A stretch of 64,000 nucleotides of DNA from assembly GCF_902506415.1 (NCBI RefSeq), contig NZ_LR733275.1, forward strand, positions 124,001 to 188,000. The letters run 5' to 3'. This document shows positions 62,519-64,000 of this stretch, piece after piece (position 1 is the stretch's first letter; each line of letters starts with the position of its first letter). The translations under genes and the position numbers were made by a program. Origin of the DNA: Massilia sp. 9I. GTDB taxonomy: Bacteria; Pseudomonadota; Gammaproteobacteria; Burkholderiales; Burkholderiaceae_D. The notes below the pieces were generated by a model. That model saw only the letters and a program-made list of their open reading frames with translations, did not search any database and was not told the DNA's origin.

Positions 62519-63379
62519 ATGGTGAATCACAAACGCCGCAAGCGTTTGCTGAAGCTGCTTGCCGAGCACCAGACGGCAACGGTCCAGCAGCTTGTCGAAT
62601 GGCTCAACGCATCCCCTGCGACGGTCCGTCGCGACATCAGTTGGCTGGCTGGTCGCAACCTGCTCACCCGCACCCGCGGCGGCGCCGAGAACCTGCTGCC
62701 GAAGACGCGCCAGTTCTCGCTCACCAGCGAAACCTTCCAGAACAACATTCAGTGCTATGCGGCGCGCAAGCGCGCCATCGCCCGCCATGCCGCCGGCATG
62801 TGCACCGACGGCGAAACGATCATCATCAACGGCGGCACGACCACCTTCATGATGGCCGAGTTCCTCACCGATAAGCACCTGAAGATCCTCACCAACTCCT
62901 TCCTGATGGCCGAGCGCCTGCTGGTATCGAGCGAGAACGAGATCATCGTGCCGGGCGGCCGCGTCTACCGCGAGCAGAACGTTATCCTCTCGCCCTTCGA
63001 CAACGACATCACCCAGCACCACTACGCCACCAAGATGTTCATGAGCGTCTACGGCCTCTCGCTGCTGGGACTGATGGAAGCCGATCCGCTCCTGATCCAG
63101 GCCGAGAAGCGCCTGATCAGCCAGGCCGAGGAACTGGTGGTGCTGGCCGACAGCTCGAAGTTCGCGCGCAAGGCCGGCCTGATCCTGTGCGGCCTGGACC
63201 GCGTGTCCACCGTGATCACCGATACCAATGCCACCGACAAGGCCGTGCAACTGCTTGAGCAGTACGGCGTGAAGGTGGTTACCGTCGAACCGGACGGCGA
63301 ACCCTCCGCCCTGAGCGCGCCGCGCTACAGCCCGCAATACGACCTGCAGTCCGCCGCCCTGATGGAGCTTTCGCATTGA
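62519..63379 (+). CDS. DeoR/GlpR family regulator of the rhamnose genes
   Basis: A 286-residue repressor-type regulator. ATG at 62519 has the strong site GGAGGAGACAAC. The N-terminal HTH (RKRLLKLLAEHQTATVQQLV, NASPATVRRDISWL) is followed by the DeoR sugar-phosphate sensor domain (IINGGTTTFMMAEFL, ILTNSFLMAERL, ADSSKFARKAGL). It probably senses a phosphorylated rhamnose-pathway sugar and controls both the divergent rhaEW operon and its own operon with the ABC transporter. The next gene overlaps its stop. Confidence 0.92.
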   Translation: MVNHKRRKRLLKLLAEHQTATVQQLVEWLNASPATVRRDISWLAGRNLLTRTRGGAENLLPKTRQFSLTSETFQNNIQCYAARKRAIARHAAGMCTDGETIIINGGTTTFMMAEFLTDKHLKILTNSFLMAERLLVSSENEIIVPGGRVYREQNVILSPFDNDITQHHYATKMFMSVYGLSLLGLMEADPLLIQAEKRLISQAEELVVLADSSKFARKAGLILCGLDRVSTVITDTNATDKAVQLLEQYGVKVVTVEPDGEPSALSAPRYSPQYDLQSAALMELSH

Positions 63380-64000
63380 AGATCAAAAACATCCTGCTCG
63401 CGGCCGCCGCCGTCGGCATCCTCGCCGGCTGCGGTGAGAAGAAAACCGAAGCCGGAGCCAATCATCCGGTCAAGATCGCGATGGTCGTGAAAAGCCTGGG
63501 CAACGGTTTCTTCGACGCCGCCCACACCGGCGCCAGGGAAGCAGCGAGCCAGATCGGCGGCGTCGAGGTGATCTATACCGGCCCCACCACTCCCAGCGCC
63601 GAAGGCCAGATCGAGATCATCAACTCCCTGATCAGCCAGAAGGTCGACGCCATCGTGATCTCGGCCAACGACCCGAACGCGCTGGTGCCGATCACCAAGA
63701 AGGCGATGCAGCGCGGGATCAAGGTGATCTCCTTCGACAGCGGCGTGGCGGCCGGCGGCCGCCAGATGCAGCTGAACCCGTCCAACGCGGAGCTGATCGG
63801 CGAGAAGCAGATCCAGATGGCGGCCAAGGAAATCGGCGGCAAGGGTGAACTGGCAATCCTGTCGGCTTCGGCCCAGGCGACCAACCAGAACACCTGGATC
63901 GGCGTCATGAAGAAGACGCTCGAGAAGCCCGAATACAAGGACCTGAAACTGGTGGCCACCGTCTACGGCGACGACCAGTCGGACAAGAGCTACCGCGAAG
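63376..64000 (+). CDS. rhaS: Rhamnose-type ABC transporter substrate-binding lipoprotein (3' end cut)
   Basis: Start is a TTG at 63376 overlapping the DeoR stop as TTGA. The visible 208 residues begin with a lipoprotein signal (MKIKNILLAAAAVGILAGC) and continue as a periplasmic-binding-protein-like I fold of the RbsB/RhaS group (VKIAMVVKSLGNGFFDAAHTG, EIINSLISQKVDAIVISAND). By context it is the L-rhamnose binding protein; ATPase and permease genes and possibly rhamnulokinase should follow beyond 64,000. Confidence 0.85.
   Translation, partial: MKIKNILLAAAAVGILAGCGEKKTEAGANHPVKIAMVVKSLGNGFFDAAHTGAREAASQIGGVEVIYTGPTTPSAEGQIEIINSLISQKVDAIVISANDPNALVPITKKAMQRGIKVISFDSGVAAGGRQMQLNPSNAELIGEKQIQMAAKEIGGKGELAILSASAQATNQNTWIGVMKKTLEKPEYKDLKLVATVYGDDQSDKSYRE

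Overview
The window is GC-rich, densely coded bacterial DNA with heavy use of ATGA-type gene overlaps. The gene families suggest a betaproteobacterium of the Oxalobacteraceae, most like Massilia. This is inferred from family content and codon use; there is no rRNA or other marker gene here. No tRNA, rRNA, CRISPR array, transposase or complete mobile element was seen.

Layout. 1-2.9 kb (minus): a BrkB/YihY membrane protein (cut by the window edge) overlapping egtB and egtD, the ergothioneine (thiol-histidine) pair. 3.1-7.1 kb (plus): an ABC importer operon of the PhnD/putative-selenate type with two permeases and two different ATPases. 7.3-13.2 kb: a small HTH-like protein, a histone H1-like basic protein, and a signalling operon (periplasmic binding protein, hybrid histidine kinase, HD-GYP response regulator). 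13.2-22.9 kb: a Ppx/GppA phosphatase, a DUF4349 lipoprotein with a small membrane partner, an S41 peptidase, a diguanylate cyclase-like protein with a broken GGDEF motif, a spermidine-synthase-like methyltransferase, and a CHASE-PAS-GGDEF-EAL protein. 22.9-28.4 kb: several very small proteins, an esterase, a ferredoxin, an L,D-transpeptidase and an M23 peptidase. 28.5-30.1 kb: an AT-richer two-gene insert of unknown function. 30.2-41.8 kb: secreted M4 peptidase, an alcohol dehydrogenase with a His-rich partner, a YpfJ-type metallopeptidase, a methyltransferase, a GH30 glycosidase, a YjjG nucleotidase, a DUF3422 protein and an LldD-type oxidase.

41.9-64 kb is the most coherent block: a rhamnogalacturonan-I/pectin utilization locus joined to L-rhamnose catabolism. 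Polymer cleavage is supplied by PL11, PL26, PL22 and GH28 enzymes. Side-chain and ester removal is supplied by GH43, a single-domain CE12 esterase, a tandem two-domain CE12-like esterase and an alpha/beta esterase. Unsaturated disaccharides are handled by GH105. Three poorly characterised exported proteins (DUF4861, DUF6250-like, DUF1080-like) sit between these genes. Released rhamnose is processed by RhaM (mutarotase), RhaI (isomerase) and a fused rhamnulose-1-phosphate aldolase/dehydrogenase. A divergent DeoR-family regulator overlaps the start of a rhamnose-type ABC binding lipoprotein that runs off the window. A 344-bp divergent control region carries repeated AATCA/TGATT half-sites. No L-rhamnulokinase, sugar-specific permease or TonB receptor is inside the window; the first two are expected just beyond 64,000.

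Limits: all functions are from reading the translated sequences and motifs by eye; no database search, structure prediction or statistics were run.
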